Below are positions 46,184-55,069 of a stretch of 64,000 nt of DNA, in pieces (position 1 is the stretch's first letter; every line of letters starts with the position of its first letter). Under the pieces are notes generated by a model. It was not told where the DNA came from. It searched no databases and was given only the letters and a program-made list of their open reading frames with translations. Source of the stretch: Candidatus Synechococcus calcipolaris G9 (lineage in GTDB: Bacteria > Cyanobacteriota > Cyanobacteriia > Thermosynechococcales > Thermosynechococcaceae); assembly GCF_029582805.1 (NCBI RefSeq), contig NZ_JAKKUT010000001.1, positions 303,068-367,067 of the forward strand. Direction: 5' to 3'. A program made the translations under genes and the position numbers.

Positions 46184-47360
46184 CCTGTACGTCCACTAAT
46201 CGACTAAAAGTCCTTTGGAGGTTTGTGTAAAAACGAATTGCCGTATTACCACAAGCTCCCATTGAGAGATACATACAAATAATTTCTGGATATATTTCAA
46301 AAAAGAGTTTCGCTCCATTGTGTAAATCTACAGCAAGAACGCTGCGACCTTCCCCGCTAGAGGTTGGTCTAGGTGTTCCCCAAAGCTTAAAAGGCATTTT
46401 CCCTGAGAACACTACCTCACAAAAAAGATCAACATCTTCGATTTGACTTTCAGATAGATCAAAAACGATAGGATTTCCCGTAACATGCCATTTTGTTTCA
46501 TCAGCAGTAGTCAGAATAATGTAATCGCTTTCAATTTGATAAACTTTATTTGCATAAGCATTTTGAACCTTATTAATTAAAGCTTGATGTGCAGCAAAGG
46601 AAGTTCCATTGGTAGTAAACTTTCCATTAAAATAAAGCGTTTCAATTGTGAATTCTTCTCTGGCGTGAGGTCTAGAGTATTTCATCCTCACATTCGCAAG
46701 AGAAGTCTGAGTCGCTAATTCCTTGTCTCGATTCATTAAATCCCACAACAGCCTAGATTCTCGCTGACTGCCAGAAAATTTTAGACTAAATGGTTCAGAA
46801 TTTACATATTCATTATTTTCTTTTTTAAAGAAGGAGCGGTCATGCTCAAATCGAAACCCTCTAGGTTCACTTTCTTTCTGAGTTGATTCAAGCAAGCCCG
46901 ACCATAGCCAGGTTCTGTCTAAATAGGTTTTTGAATCAACAAGTCTATTAAGTATGTCATCTAGATATTGGGCACTAGACACAGAATATGCTCGCCAAAA
47001 CCTCCGATTTGAGTCACTAATAGTATCTAGATAAAGAGTGATTGTCTCCTTGTTCCACGCCCAAGCAACTGTATAGAAACCTGCTTCGTTCGTTTCAACA
47101 ACATGAGCGTCGCTACTCTTTCTTTTTTTGCCTTCAGCTTGCACGCTTAAAAGGTCACAAAGATAGTTTCCCTCATCCCTTCTTTCTAGTTGTTGAGGTT
47201 TCCAGTCACATTCTAATAGAAAGGATTTAACAAATGAGGTGCCCCTTTCAACTTCTCCTTTGTCACGGAGTTGCTCGTATGAGTGCTGCATCTTTCTCTC
47301 TAGATATAAATACAGCTCCTCACGATTCTCTACATCTTGTCTCCCTTGCTGACGCGCCAT
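46158..47360 (-). CDS. Unknown cassette protein B (400 aa)
   Basis: 400 aa, AT-rich, no HIP1 sites. No family recognised. The N-terminus is charged and helical (NREELYLYLERKMQHSYEQL). The middle part is beta-rich and the C-terminus holds SYLS-like MYLSMGACGNTAIRFYTNLQ. No ATPase, nuclease or helix-turn-helix motif is visible, and no signal peptide or membrane span. It is the first gene of a two-gene cassette and overlaps protein A, so the pair is likely a functional unit. Confidence 0.7.
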   Translation of the reverse strand: MARQQGRQDVENREELYLYLERKMQHSYEQLRDKGEVERGTSFVKSFLLECDWKPQQLERRDEGNYLCDLLSVQAEGKKRKSSDAHVVETNEAGFYTVAWAWNKETITLYLDTISDSNRRFWRAYSVSSAQYLDDILNRLVDSKTYLDRTWLWSGLLESTQKESEPRGFRFEHDRSFFKKENNEYVNSEPFSLKFSGSQRESRLLWDLMNRDKELATQTSLANVRMKYSRPHAREEFTIETLYFNGKFTTNGTSFAAHQALINKVQNAYANKVYQIESDYIILTTADETKWHVTGNPIVFDLSESQIEDVDLFCEVVFSGKMPFKLWGTPRPTSSGEGRSVLAVDLHNGAKLFFEIYPEIICMYLSMGACGNTAIRFYTNLQRTFSRLVDVQDDSGNQFF

Positions 47361-47577
47361 AGAACGACCTATGTGTTATTGATTCCTTCGAGAAGGCTGA
47401 CTCTAGCGAGACAACCCTCAACTGTATCAATGAAACTCACACCTCATAACTAGAGTAACCGAATATAAACCATCTTCACGGAGAAAAATGTCTCTTCCAC
47501 GACATTGAAACGCTTTGAATTTTAATCATCTGAGAAAAACAGAGGAAACAAAGGGGATCTCTTGCCAAGACTAAGCA
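47361..47577. other. Non-coding leader of the two-gene cassette
   Basis: 217 bp between the first attC site and the 400-aa ORF, longer than in the other cassettes. It is AT-rich and could contain a cassette-borne promoter. No ORF or RNA gene recognised. Confidence 0.5.
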
Positions 47578-47664
47578 GCCTAACGTTCCCGCTCACCGGA
47601 CGCAGAGCGCTCCACATCCCCACCGATAACTCAAATTCGTTCCGGTGCAGCGGGATTGTTATGC
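47578..47664 (-). other. attC site of the first cassette (GNAT at 47659)
   Basis: 87 bp from GCCTAAC to GTTATGC. The arms GTTCCCGCTCACCGG and CCGGTGCAGCGGGAT pair nearly perfectly with one extra G. The GNAT stop codon lies inside the right core. This is the clearest attC in the array. Confidence 0.9.
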
Positions 47665-48138
47665 GGCAGCAATTCCCAGTGCCTTACGGAAAATAATTTT
47701 GTCGTCTCCAGCCTTGTAAAATTCTCGAATTCTCGCTTCCTCGTCATAACCACTCTTTCGATAAAATGCACGAACGTATTCAAAGTCTTTCAGTCCGGAC
47801 GTTTCTACCAGTAGCACACGCTCACCATGCTTAGTCAGCATTTGCTCAATATGGCGCAACAAAGCGGCTCCGCGTCCCTGTCTTTGGTGGTTGGGATGAA
47901 TAGCGATTAGATAGAGATTCCACGTCCCCTCTGTCATTCGTTCTGGCGCAACGTAGGCAATGCCCACTAGCTCATTATCGTGGTCGCTAAACCACATACC
48001 CTGACTGTCTGTTTTGTCACTGAAATGCTGATTTAGCATTTGGGCGAGTTCTTCAATTTGATTTGACTCAAAAAGTCCTGTCGCTTCCGCCAAAGCAAGT
48101 AATGCATTCGTGTCATTGGGCGTGGTCAATCGAATCAT
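47659..48138 (-). CDS. GNAT family N-acetyltransferase
   Basis: 159 aa. Acetyl-CoA motif A is IAIHPNHQRQGRGAALLRHI and motif B has YVRAFYRKSGYDEEARIREF. The substrate is unknown. It is the cassette closest to the integrase remnant, i.e. the most recently acquired position in an active integron. Confidence 0.89.
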   Translation of the reverse strand: MIRLTTPNDTNALLALAEATGLFESNQIEELAQMLNQHFSDKTDSQGMWFSDHDNELVGIAYVAPERMTEGTWNLYLIAIHPNHQRQGRGAALLRHIEQMLTKHGERVLLVETSGLKDFEYVRAFYRKSGYDEEARIREFYKAGDDKIIFRKALGIAAA

Positions 48139-48436
48139 AACGAGTTTTAGTCAAAGCCTTCACTTTTGCTTCCATTATTCAAGCGCCAACATTAAAATTC
48201 CCCACTACCTCAATGAGAAATTCCTGAGACGTTTGCAATTAACAGACAACCTTTCAACTACTGCCCCAACCGTTGGTTTAAGCCGCATAACTACTGATTA
48301 GGCAGCGATTAGCAGCCCAACATACCTAAGATTTAGGAAACTGCATCCTCCATAACCAAACATCGCCAGAATTGTAGCACATCAATATTGAGGTATCAAA
48401 AATTGCTAAATCTAGCATATACAAAACTTCATGGTT
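48139..48436. other. attI-like region upstream of the first cassette
   Basis: About 300 bp without an ORF. On the minus strand a GTTATGCGGC core (48282-48291) matches the junction sequence seen at the cassette borders and lies where the attI insertion point is expected. The full attI with its integrase-binding sites cannot be confirmed. An ACAACCTTTCAA segment near 48247 resembles the inner segment shared by attC sites, hinting at a decayed attC. Confidence 0.45.
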
Positions 48437-48470
48437 CACTAAAACCCTTAACTGGTAAGGGTTTTTAGTC
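48437..48470. terminator. Strong bidirectional hairpin terminator
   Basis: AAAACCCTTA and TAAGGGTTTT form a perfect 10-bp stem with a 5-base loop, extended by ACT/AGT and followed by T-rich sequence on both strands. It lies between the attI-like region and the integrase remnant. Confidence 0.75.
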
Positions 48471-48479
48471 TTTAAAAAG

Positions 48480-48770
48480 GTGAATGTTATACGGAATCAA
48501 GCAGATATGCACCTTAGCCTTAAAGGACTACAAGCCTTTGCTGCCAAGAGTTATGCTGCTAAAGTAAGAGAATATTATGCTGCATCTGTTTCCATGGAAT
48601 CCTTGCCCCCAGATACTCCCAAGCGGAAACTATTAGATCAAGTCCGCGATGCCATCAGACTAAAACACTATAGCTACCGCACTGAACAAAGTGAGGCTGC
48701 CTCAAAAATACGAGCAACCTCAGCATTAACGCGGATTGTAATCGTTTTAGTTTCCATAGCAGTTATTTAG
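48480..48770 (+). pseudogene. Truncated integron integrase (IntI) remnant
   Basis: A 96-codon frame. From an internal ATG at 48594 it reads MESLPPDTPKRK, then LLDQVRDAIRLKHYSYRTEQ, which matches the opening of IntI integrases (LDQ-R--IR--HYS-RTEQ in IntI1). After RTEQ the match ends and the frame reads a different hydrophobic sequence before TAG. The core-binding remainder and the catalytic R-H-R-Y domain are absent, so it cannot recombine DNA. Orientation is opposite to the cassettes, as expected for intI. Confidence 0.75.
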
Positions 48771-48892
48771 TCTATAAACGAGGTAATCTATTTTTTTTTG
48801 TAAATAATAGAGAGAAACAAGCGACTCATGCCATTGCCATACCCAAATGCAATGTTTCGTTGTAGTGCTGAATAAAGTTCCAAATCGCTTCC

Positions 48893-49279
48893 TCATGAAG
48901 TGGAGTGAGACAGATAATGGCGAAGTCGCATCAATGCCAGGGTTTGACCCAATTCTAGGGGCAGCAGGGATACCCCCTCCAAACTAGATTGAATCCAGTT
49001 CTCTCCCCAAAGCCATTCTTGCCAGCCGTCGATTCCTTGCCCCAGGATTAAAACCAGGCGATCGCCACTGATGGATTTCACTTGATGGTCAATGGTCAGG
49101 GGGCCCAATTTACTTTGGAAGACCAGTCCGGTTTCTAGGCGATCCGGTAGGGGGTGGCTCAATTGCTGGGGCCAGAGCCAGGCTTGGATCTCCTCGGGCC
49201 GGGTGAGGCAATCCCGCAGTTGACTGGCAGAGGCGGGAATTTCAATCCGAATTTGACTACGTTGGAATTGACCGAGCAT
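48893..49279 (-). CDS. SRPBCC/START-like protein
   Basis: 128 aa. The layout fits a small polyketide-cyclase/START-like fold: RIEIPASASQLRDCLTRPEE then IQAWLWPQ, GPLTIDHQVKSISGDRLVLI, and a C-terminal helix LELGQTLALMRLRHYL. Ligand unknown. It is conserved in form with other cyanobacterial hypotheticals and is divergent from hemC. Confidence 0.6.
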   Translation of the reverse strand: MLGQFQRSQIRIEIPASASQLRDCLTRPEEIQAWLWPQQLSHPLPDRLETGLVFQSKLGPLTIDHQVKSISGDRLVLILGQGIDGWQEWLWGENWIQSSLEGVSLLPLELGQTLALMRLRHYLSHSTS

Positions 49280-49396
49280 GTTCTCAATATCCTCATTTGC
49301 TTCAAGAGACCAAAAGAACTAAAATTGCTGAATGCCTCTATTTAACTAGGGTTTGTCCGTTCTACTCCCATTCTCGCAAACACTGCCGAAAAATTT

Positions 49397-50365
49397 ATGA
49401 TCGCCTCCTCTCCCACTCCGATTCGTATTGGTTCTCGCAAAAGTCAATTGGCCTTAGTCCAAACGGAATGGGTACAGGCAGAACTTCAGGCCCGGCACAG
49501 CGATCGCCAGTTTGAAGTCCTAACCATGACCACCCAGGGAGACAACATTTTAGATGTGGCCCTGGCAAAAATTGGCGACAAGGGTTTGTTTACCAAAGAG
49601 CTTGAACTCTCCATGCTGCGGCGGGATACGGATTTAGCGGTGCATTCCCTCAAGGATCTGCCCACCCATCTACCGGACGGTTTAATGTTGGGCGCGATTA
49701 CAGAACGGGAAGACCCCGCCGATGCCCTTGTTCTCAGTGCCAAACATCTCGATAGTGGCCTGCAACTGGATACCTTACCGGCGGGATCGGTGATTGGTAC
49801 ATCCTCCCTGCGGCGGTTAGCCCAATTACGGCATCATTTTCCCCATCTAGAATTTAAGGATGTACGGGGAAATCTGAATACGCGCCTGCAAAAACTAGAT
49901 GCCGATGAGTACGATGCGCTGATTTTAGCGGTAGCGGGGATGAAGCGTTTGGGGTTTGGCGATCGCATCAGTCAGGTGATCCCCACAGAACTGTCCCTCT
50001 ATGCAGTAGGGCAGGGGGCCCTAGGCATTGAATGTCGCACCAATGATCCCGATATCTTAGAAATTATTAAAACCCTAGAACATCCGGGGACTGCGGCCCG
50101 CTGCTTGGCGGAACGGGCCTTTCTGCGTCAACTAGAAGGGGGGTGCCAAGTTCCCATTGGGGTGCACACGGTGATCTCAGGGGATGAACTCACCTTGATG
50201 GGACTGGTGGCGAGTCTAGATGGTAAAACCTTGATTAAGGATAGCGTGAGTGGGCCGAGCAGTGATGCAGAAACCCTCGGGTTTACTTTGGCGGAATGCC
50301 TACGGGATCAAGGAGCCAGTGCTATCCTCGAAGATATCTTTGCGACAATGCGCCCCGAACGTTAA
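49397..50365 (+). CDS. hemC: Porphobilinogen deaminase (hydroxymethylbilane synthase)
   Basis: 322 aa. Signatures: [20 protein letters not shown] at the start, [19 protein letters not shown] near residue 78, [11 protein letters not shown] near residue 132 and [10 protein letters not shown] near residue 245 with the Cys that holds the dipyrromethane cofactor. It joins four porphobilinogens in heme and chlorophyll synthesis. Confidence 0.96.
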   Translation: MIASSPTPIRIGSRKSQLALVQTEWVQAELQARHSDRQFEVLTMTTQGDNILDVALAKIGDKGLFTKELELSMLRRDTDLAVHSLKDLPTHLPDGLMLGAITEREDPADALVLSAKHLDSGLQLDTLPAGSVIGTSSLRRLAQLRHHFPHLEFKDVRGNLNTRLQKLDADEYDALILAVAGMKRLGFGDRISQVIPTELSLYAVGQGALGIECRTNDPDILEIIKTLEHPGTAARCLAERAFLRQLEGGCQVPIGVHTVISGDELTLMGLVASLDGKTLIKDSVSGPSSDAETLGFTLAECLRDQGASAILEDIFATMRPER

Positions 50366-50407
50366 TCCCTTTCCCATTTAACTAACTAACTCCACCTAGC
50401 TAAAATT

Positions 50408-51514
50408 ATGCCTCCTAGACCGCCCAGACCCGGCATTCGTAAAGATGGCCGTAAGGATTTTCGCCGCAGCGATCGCCCCAACCGAGATGGCCCACGGGAC
50501 AAACCAAGTCGTCCCATTAAAACCAATAGCCGTGCTGCTTCGCCGGGCCCTGCCCCCATTAAACGTCAAGGCCCAGATGCCCCTAAACGCAGCGATCGTC
50601 CTGAGCGTAATCCTCGTGACAGTAGTGGCGATCGCGAGAACCGAGATTATCGTGATCGGACCTACCGGGGCGATCGGCCCGGGCGATCGGATCAACGTCC
50701 TCCCCGCAGTACCACCGATGAATCCACCAATCCCGATCTCATCTACGGCCGCCATACCGTACTCACGGCCATTGAAAGCGGCCGTCCCTGTAACCGCATC
50801 TGGGTGATTGAGGCCCTCCGCTACGACCCTCGCTTTTTAAGTGCCCTGAATCATGCCAAGGCAGAAGGGGCTGTCATTGATGTGGTTCCCTCCCAGCGGC
50901 TGGATCATCTCTGTCAGCGGGGTCGCCACCAAGGTATTGCCGCCCAGGTTGCGGCTCATCCCTATTTGGAAATGAATGAACTGATTAATCAGGCGGCCAA
51001 GGTCAGTCAAAACCCCATTCTATTAGCCGCCGATGGTATTAATGATCCCCATAATCTAGGGGCAATCATCCGTAGTGCCGAAGCCCTGGGAGTACAAGGT
51101 CTGATAATTCCCCAACGCCGCGCCGTGGGAGTGACTGCCACCGTTGCCAAGGTCGCCTCCGGGGCGATCGATCACTTACCTGTGGCACGAGTGATTAACT
51201 TCAACCAAGGCCTAGAAACCCTAAAAGCCGCCGGATATTGGATCTATGGCCTTGCCCCTGGCGGGTCTGATTCCCTCACCCAAACCACCTTTGAAGGGCC
51301 TATTGTTTTGGTAGTGGGCAGTGAAGAAAGTGGCCTGGGTCTACAAACCCAAAAACACTGCGATCATATCCTTTCCATCCCCTTACCGGGACGCACCAAT
51401 AGCCTCAACGCTTCCGTTGCCGCTGGAATTGCCCTCTACGAGGTCTGTCGTCAACGACCTGTGGCGGTACGGCTCAACTTTGATCCCCCAGACACCGCTA
51501 CCACGATTGATTGA
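50408..51514 (+). CDS. rlmB: TrmH/RlmB-type rRNA 2'-O-methyltransferase
   Basis: 368 aa. The SPOUT domain has ADGINDPHNLGAIIRSAEAL (motif 1), VVGSEESGLGL (motif 2) and IPLPGRTNSLNASVAAGIAL (motif 3, knot). A substrate-binding L30e-like domain precedes it (YGRHTVLTAIESGRPC). The first about 110 residues are a low-complexity Arg/Pro/Asp/Gly-rich extension (SDRPERNPRDSSGDRENRDY), common in cyanobacterial forms and likely RNA-binding. It methylates a ribose in 23S rRNA, G2251 in Escherichia coli. Confidence 0.9.
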   Translation: MPPRPPRPGIRKDGRKDFRRSDRPNRDGPRDKPSRPIKTNSRAASPGPAPIKRQGPDAPKRSDRPERNPRDSSGDRENRDYRDRTYRGDRPGRSDQRPPRSTTDESTNPDLIYGRHTVLTAIESGRPCNRIWVIEALRYDPRFLSALNHAKAEGAVIDVVPSQRLDHLCQRGRHQGIAAQVAAHPYLEMNELINQAAKVSQNPILLAADGINDPHNLGAIIRSAEALGVQGLIIPQRRAVGVTATVAKVASGAIDHLPVARVINFNQGLETLKAAGYWIYGLAPGGSDSLTQTTFEGPIVLVVGSEESGLGLQTQKHCDHILSIPLPGRTNSLNASVAAGIALYEVCRQRPVAVRLNFDPPDTATTID

Positions 51515-51647
51515 TACCAATACTTTGGCTAGAGATAACTAAATATAACAATTCTCGTTTCCGAGGTGCTTTCTTACACATTTTGAATGGGATCAGTTAT
51601 ACCCAAGATAGAGTGTTTTATAAGTTTTGGGGCAACGTTTGGAGGAT

Positions 51648-51941
51648 ATGTTTGTGAAACCAGATAGTAACACCAGTTTTTTGGGCTGGTTAGCAGATCG
51701 TACCAATGAAATAGGTTTAGCCTGGTGGGTAAAGGTTCTGACGCGCTCCCCCCAATGTACCTACTATTTTGGTCCATTTCTGACCGCCGCAGAGGCTGAC
51801 AAAGAAAAGGCGGGCTATATTGACGACCTACGCTCTGAGGGAGCCGAGGGAATAGAAGCGATTGTACAGCGGTGCCGTCCAGAGAATCTCACCATCGATG
51901 AAGACTCGCCAAAAAAGTATCTGACCGCCCTTAGCGTTTAA
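51648..51941 (+). CDS. DUF1816 domain protein
   Basis: About 97 aa. The DUF1816 core WWVKVLTRSPQCTYYFGPF, then EADKEKAGYIDDLRSEGAEG, is clear; this family is confined mainly to cyanobacteria and its function is unknown. A GGAGG lies 2 bp before the ATG at 51648 and 8 bp before a GTG at 51654, so the GTG may be the real start. A TTG 21 bp upstream extends the frame but has no support. Confidence 0.8.
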   Translation: MFVKPDSNTSFLGWLADRTNEIGLAWWVKVLTRSPQCTYYFGPFLTAAEADKEKAGYIDDLRSEGAEGIEAIVQRCRPENLTIDEDSPKKYLTALSV

Positions 51942-52077
51942 TCTGATTGATGCTGCTAACGGGTGGAAAAATTTCTTCACTGAGCAACCCATCACTCCTT
52001 AAAATTCAGAATCCATTCACCCCATTGATGTTATATAGCTGTTAAGGAGCAGCCACAGATGTGTTGAGACAAGTGGT

Positions 52078-54858
52078 CTAAAAACGGTCTAACGTTAGAT
52101 CACCCTGAGGCTCCCTAGGGGCATGCTCAAAAATCACAGGTAATGTCATCCAAAAGGTTGCCCCTGCCCCCGGCGTACTCATCACCCCAATCTTGCCATG
52201 GTGGGCATTAATGATCTGGCGACAGAGGTACAGCCCCAAGCCAATACCCGATCGCTGGCGAGATTGTTTTCCCCGATAGTACAAATCAAACAGATGCTCT
52301 AGTTGCTCTGGCAAAATTCCGATGCCATCATCTTCAACGGTACAGAGAAGGGCCTGATCCTGGGTGCGGGCAGTAAAGGTCAATGTCAAACCAGGGCGGT
52401 TATGTTTAAGGGCATTGGTAATCAGGTTTTCAAAGACCCGCCGCAGTTGGGAACCATCGGCTAACACCATGGGTAAGTCATCCGGGATTTCATTATTGAT
52501 ATAGGCTTGGTTCTTGGCTAGAAGGGGGTCTAAATCCATTAAAATCCCATCTAGGAATTCACTAAAATTGAGGGGAGCCAGGTCTAGCTCCATGGTTTGT
52601 TCATCATCAAAATGAATATCCAATAAGGATTCAATCAAGGTCAACTGCCGTTCATGGCTTTGGACCATCCGCTGAAGAACTCGCACTGGCACGGAAATAT
52701 CGGTTTCGTCTGTTTTTTCCGGCATTAAATTATTCAATACCATCAGAGTTCCGAGAACCGGTGTGCGTAAATCGTGGGATACGGCATGGAGAAACACATC
52801 CTTGAGGCGATTGAGTTCCTCTAGTTCCGTCATTTTTTGCCGGAGTTGGGCGGTGCGCTCTTCCACCTGGTATTCCAGATTGGCATTGAGAGCCGCTAAT
52901 TTTTGATAGAGGGCGGCCTGTTGCAGGGCGATCGCCACTTGGTTGGCTAACTGTTCCAGGAGTTGTAATTCAAAGGGTTGCCAGATTCGGGGAACCGCAC
53001 ATTGCTGAATCACCAGTACCACTTGATCACCGCAATGATCCTGGGGAATGGGAATCACTAAACTGGATTGAATGTGATGGTCTTGATAAATGGCTTGAAG
53101 ATCAGCGTTTAATTCGCCAAGGCTAAAATCTTGAATTTTAGGTGCGGACTGGCCGCTAGGGGTGGCAATGTCCAGGAGACTTTCCAGATAAACCGGTTGA
53201 TTGAGTAATTGCTCTAAATCTGTTTCCCAGGTCTGATGGCTGGCAGCGGCGACAATTTTGACGCGGCAGGGGTGGGGAGCTAAATAGGCAATAAAGACCC
53301 GATCGGCATGGAGACAGTGGCGGACTTCAACCACGGTGGTATTGAGAATATCCTGTAATTCCAGCGATCGCCGGATACGCAGGGCAATTTCCGCCAAGAG
53401 TTGCTCCCGTTGGGCCGCCAACCGCAGATCTGTTTCCGCCTGCTTGCGTTGGGTAATGTCCCGAATGCCCACCACCCGTGCCGGCCGTCCCTGATAGAAA
53501 ATAGATTTGCCCTGGATTTCCCCCACAAAGGTACTGCCATTTTTCCGCTGTCCCACGGCCTCTAGGGGTTGATCCGAAGGCTGTTGAATCCGGCTAATAA
53601 TCAGTTCCCGGGATGAGGGATCCGTCACCATCAAGACCGATTGGCCAATCATCTCCCCAGGGGTGTAGCCAAATAGATCTTCTGCTGACTCATTAATATC
53701 AATAATCCGCCCCTGATCATGGATGATCACCGCTTCGGAGGTGGCCTGGAAAAAACTTTTTAATCGATCCTCACTGGCCTGTAATTCCGCAAGGGCTTTG
53801 TGGCGATCGCTCGCTTCAATGGCCAAGGATACTAAATCCGCAATCGAAGCAGCAAACTGCTGTTCCGCAACCGTCCAACGCCGTTGGGAGACTAAATGTT
53901 CATGGCAAACCACACCAATCATCGTCCCCTCAGCCCAGATGGGGGCATCCAGCATGGCCGTAATCCCCAAAGGAATTAAATAACCCTGGGCAAACTCATG
54001 GGTGCGGGAATCTGTCACCGCATCATGGGCAGCGATTACCCGCTCCTGTTCCAAGGCCTGGAAATAATCTGGATAATCCGCCGCTGCCAACTCTTGACCA
54101 CTACTATAGCGATCCTCTAGGCGTTCATAGAGCGTGATACAGCGAATCTTGATCCGATCCTTGGTGTAGAGCCAAACACTGGTGCGGGCAACTCCCAGAG
54201 TTGTTGCGGCCGTCGCCACAATTTCCTGAAGAGACTGATGCAAATCCCCTTGATGCAAACTTTTCCGTCGAGACAGTTGGACTAAAATTTCATCCTGTTC
54301 TTGCAGTTGTTTTTCATTGGCATTGATGGGACAACTACTGCGACGTAACCCCAAAACTCCCCCCAAGGGTTCCGTAAAGGTTTGGATCGTCAAAATCTCC
54401 TCTTCCGGCCAGTGGTACATCGCTTGGGCATATTCCACCGTAAAAATACCCCAGAGTTGCCCCTCCACCGTAATGGGTAAGGCTAAGACCGACATAATAC
54501 CGAGGGATTCTAGCCATTGTTGCTCAACCCCTGGGAACTCTCCCACCCACGTCTGAAGGCTATGGCCGGCCCTAAGACGACTGAACCAATAGTTAAAACT
54601 CGGCAGGGGGGTAATTTGGGCTGGACTGGGAATTGCTTTTTCATCCCGTCCCCAATCCGCGTAGGGAGATAGCCAAAGGTCTTGGCTCGGTAGGGGTTGG
54701 TGTACTTGCCACAGCCGTAGGCGATCGCAGGCCAATGCTGTCCCCAACTCCGGCAGAGCTAACAGTAAGGGTTCTGGCCAGGGTAATGCCGTCAATAACT
54801 GCCGCACCGCACCGGTGATCGTTTGCAGTTGAAGCTGAGGAGTCACAATAGGGGACAT
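52078..54858 (-). CDS. GAF-GAF-PAS-GAF sensor histidine kinase
   Basis: 926 aa, no membrane span. Domain order: GAF (about 20-175), GAF (200-350), PAS (365-480, with IIHDQGRIIDINESAEDLFG), GAF (490-665), a coiled coil, HisKA with His695 in AVSHDLRTPVLGTLMVL, and an ATPase domain with N box NLITNALKHNR, G1 DDGIGI and G2 GIGLGLYL. No Cys-His chromophore site is evident in the GAF domains, so bilin binding is unlikely. The ligand is unknown. No response regulator gene is adjacent; rpaB lies 2.2 kb away on the other strand. Confidence 0.9.
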   Translation of the reverse strand: MSPIVTPQLQLQTITGAVRQLLTALPWPEPLLLALPELGTALACDRLRLWQVHQPLPSQDLWLSPYADWGRDEKAIPSPAQITPLPSFNYWFSRLRAGHSLQTWVGEFPGVEQQWLESLGIMSVLALPITVEGQLWGIFTVEYAQAMYHWPEEEILTIQTFTEPLGGVLGLRRSSCPINANEKQLQEQDEILVQLSRRKSLHQGDLHQSLQEIVATAATTLGVARTSVWLYTKDRIKIRCITLYERLEDRYSSGQELAAADYPDYFQALEQERVIAAHDAVTDSRTHEFAQGYLIPLGITAMLDAPIWAEGTMIGVVCHEHLVSQRRWTVAEQQFAASIADLVSLAIEASDRHKALAELQASEDRLKSFFQATSEAVIIHDQGRIIDINESAEDLFGYTPGEMIGQSVLMVTDPSSRELIISRIQQPSDQPLEAVGQRKNGSTFVGEIQGKSIFYQGRPARVVGIRDITQRKQAETDLRLAAQREQLLAEIALRIRRSLELQDILNTTVVEVRHCLHADRVFIAYLAPHPCRVKIVAAASHQTWETDLEQLLNQPVYLESLLDIATPSGQSAPKIQDFSLGELNADLQAIYQDHHIQSSLVIPIPQDHCGDQVVLVIQQCAVPRIWQPFELQLLEQLANQVAIALQQAALYQKLAALNANLEYQVEERTAQLRQKMTELEELNRLKDVFLHAVSHDLRTPVLGTLMVLNNLMPEKTDETDISVPVRVLQRMVQSHERQLTLIESLLDIHFDDEQTMELDLAPLNFSEFLDGILMDLDPLLAKNQAYINNEIPDDLPMVLADGSQLRRVFENLITNALKHNRPGLTLTFTARTQDQALLCTVEDDGIGILPEQLEHLFDLYYRGKQSRQRSGIGLGLYLCRQIINAHHGKIGVMSTPGAGATFWMTLPVIFEHAPREPQGDLTLDRF

Positions 54859-54984
54859 ACAATCAATCCGAGTCTGTCGTAAGAGTTCAACACAAATAAG
54901 GTCAAGATAAAAGCAAAGCTAGATCGATCCTACTGGCCAGACTCTCATCCGTGGCTCACCCGATCAGGGGATTCCCAAAGGAAA

Positions 54985-55016
54985 CGAGGGCCCGACTGAA
55001 TCAGTCCAAGCCCTCG
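54985..55016 (-). terminator. Terminator-like hairpin after the GH5 gene
   Basis: On the minus strand CGAGGGC pairs with GGCCCTCG, with an inner GACTGA/TCAGTC pairing, followed by TTTCC. It lies 54 bp beyond the stop of the cellulase gene, so it probably ends that transcript. Confidence 0.6.
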
Positions 55017-55069
55017 CATAGGAGTGAATTTAATGAATCCCATGAAACCATGGGAGACCTAGGAACAGC

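Larger units (their letters stand above)
41690..48770 (-). mobile_element. Decayed sedentary chromosomal integron: six attC sites, seven cassettes, broken integrase
   Basis: All cassette genes lie on the minus strand with attC sites at their 3' ends. At the far end a divergent plus-strand ORF retains the N-terminal motif of an IntI integrase. This order (intI divergent, attI region, array) is that of a real integron. The attC sites are 86-88 bp, have paired arms and GTTRRRY/RYYYAAC cores or close variants, and three share an inner AACCTTTGCA segment, so they form one family. Only two HIP1 octamers occur in about 7 kb, unlike the flanks. Without a working integrase it is a static cluster (CALIN-like). 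Confidence 0.85.

Noticed and set aside
48184-48277. A further full attC beside the first GNAT gene
   Set aside because: Parts of the core and inner segment resemble attC, but the arms do not pair.
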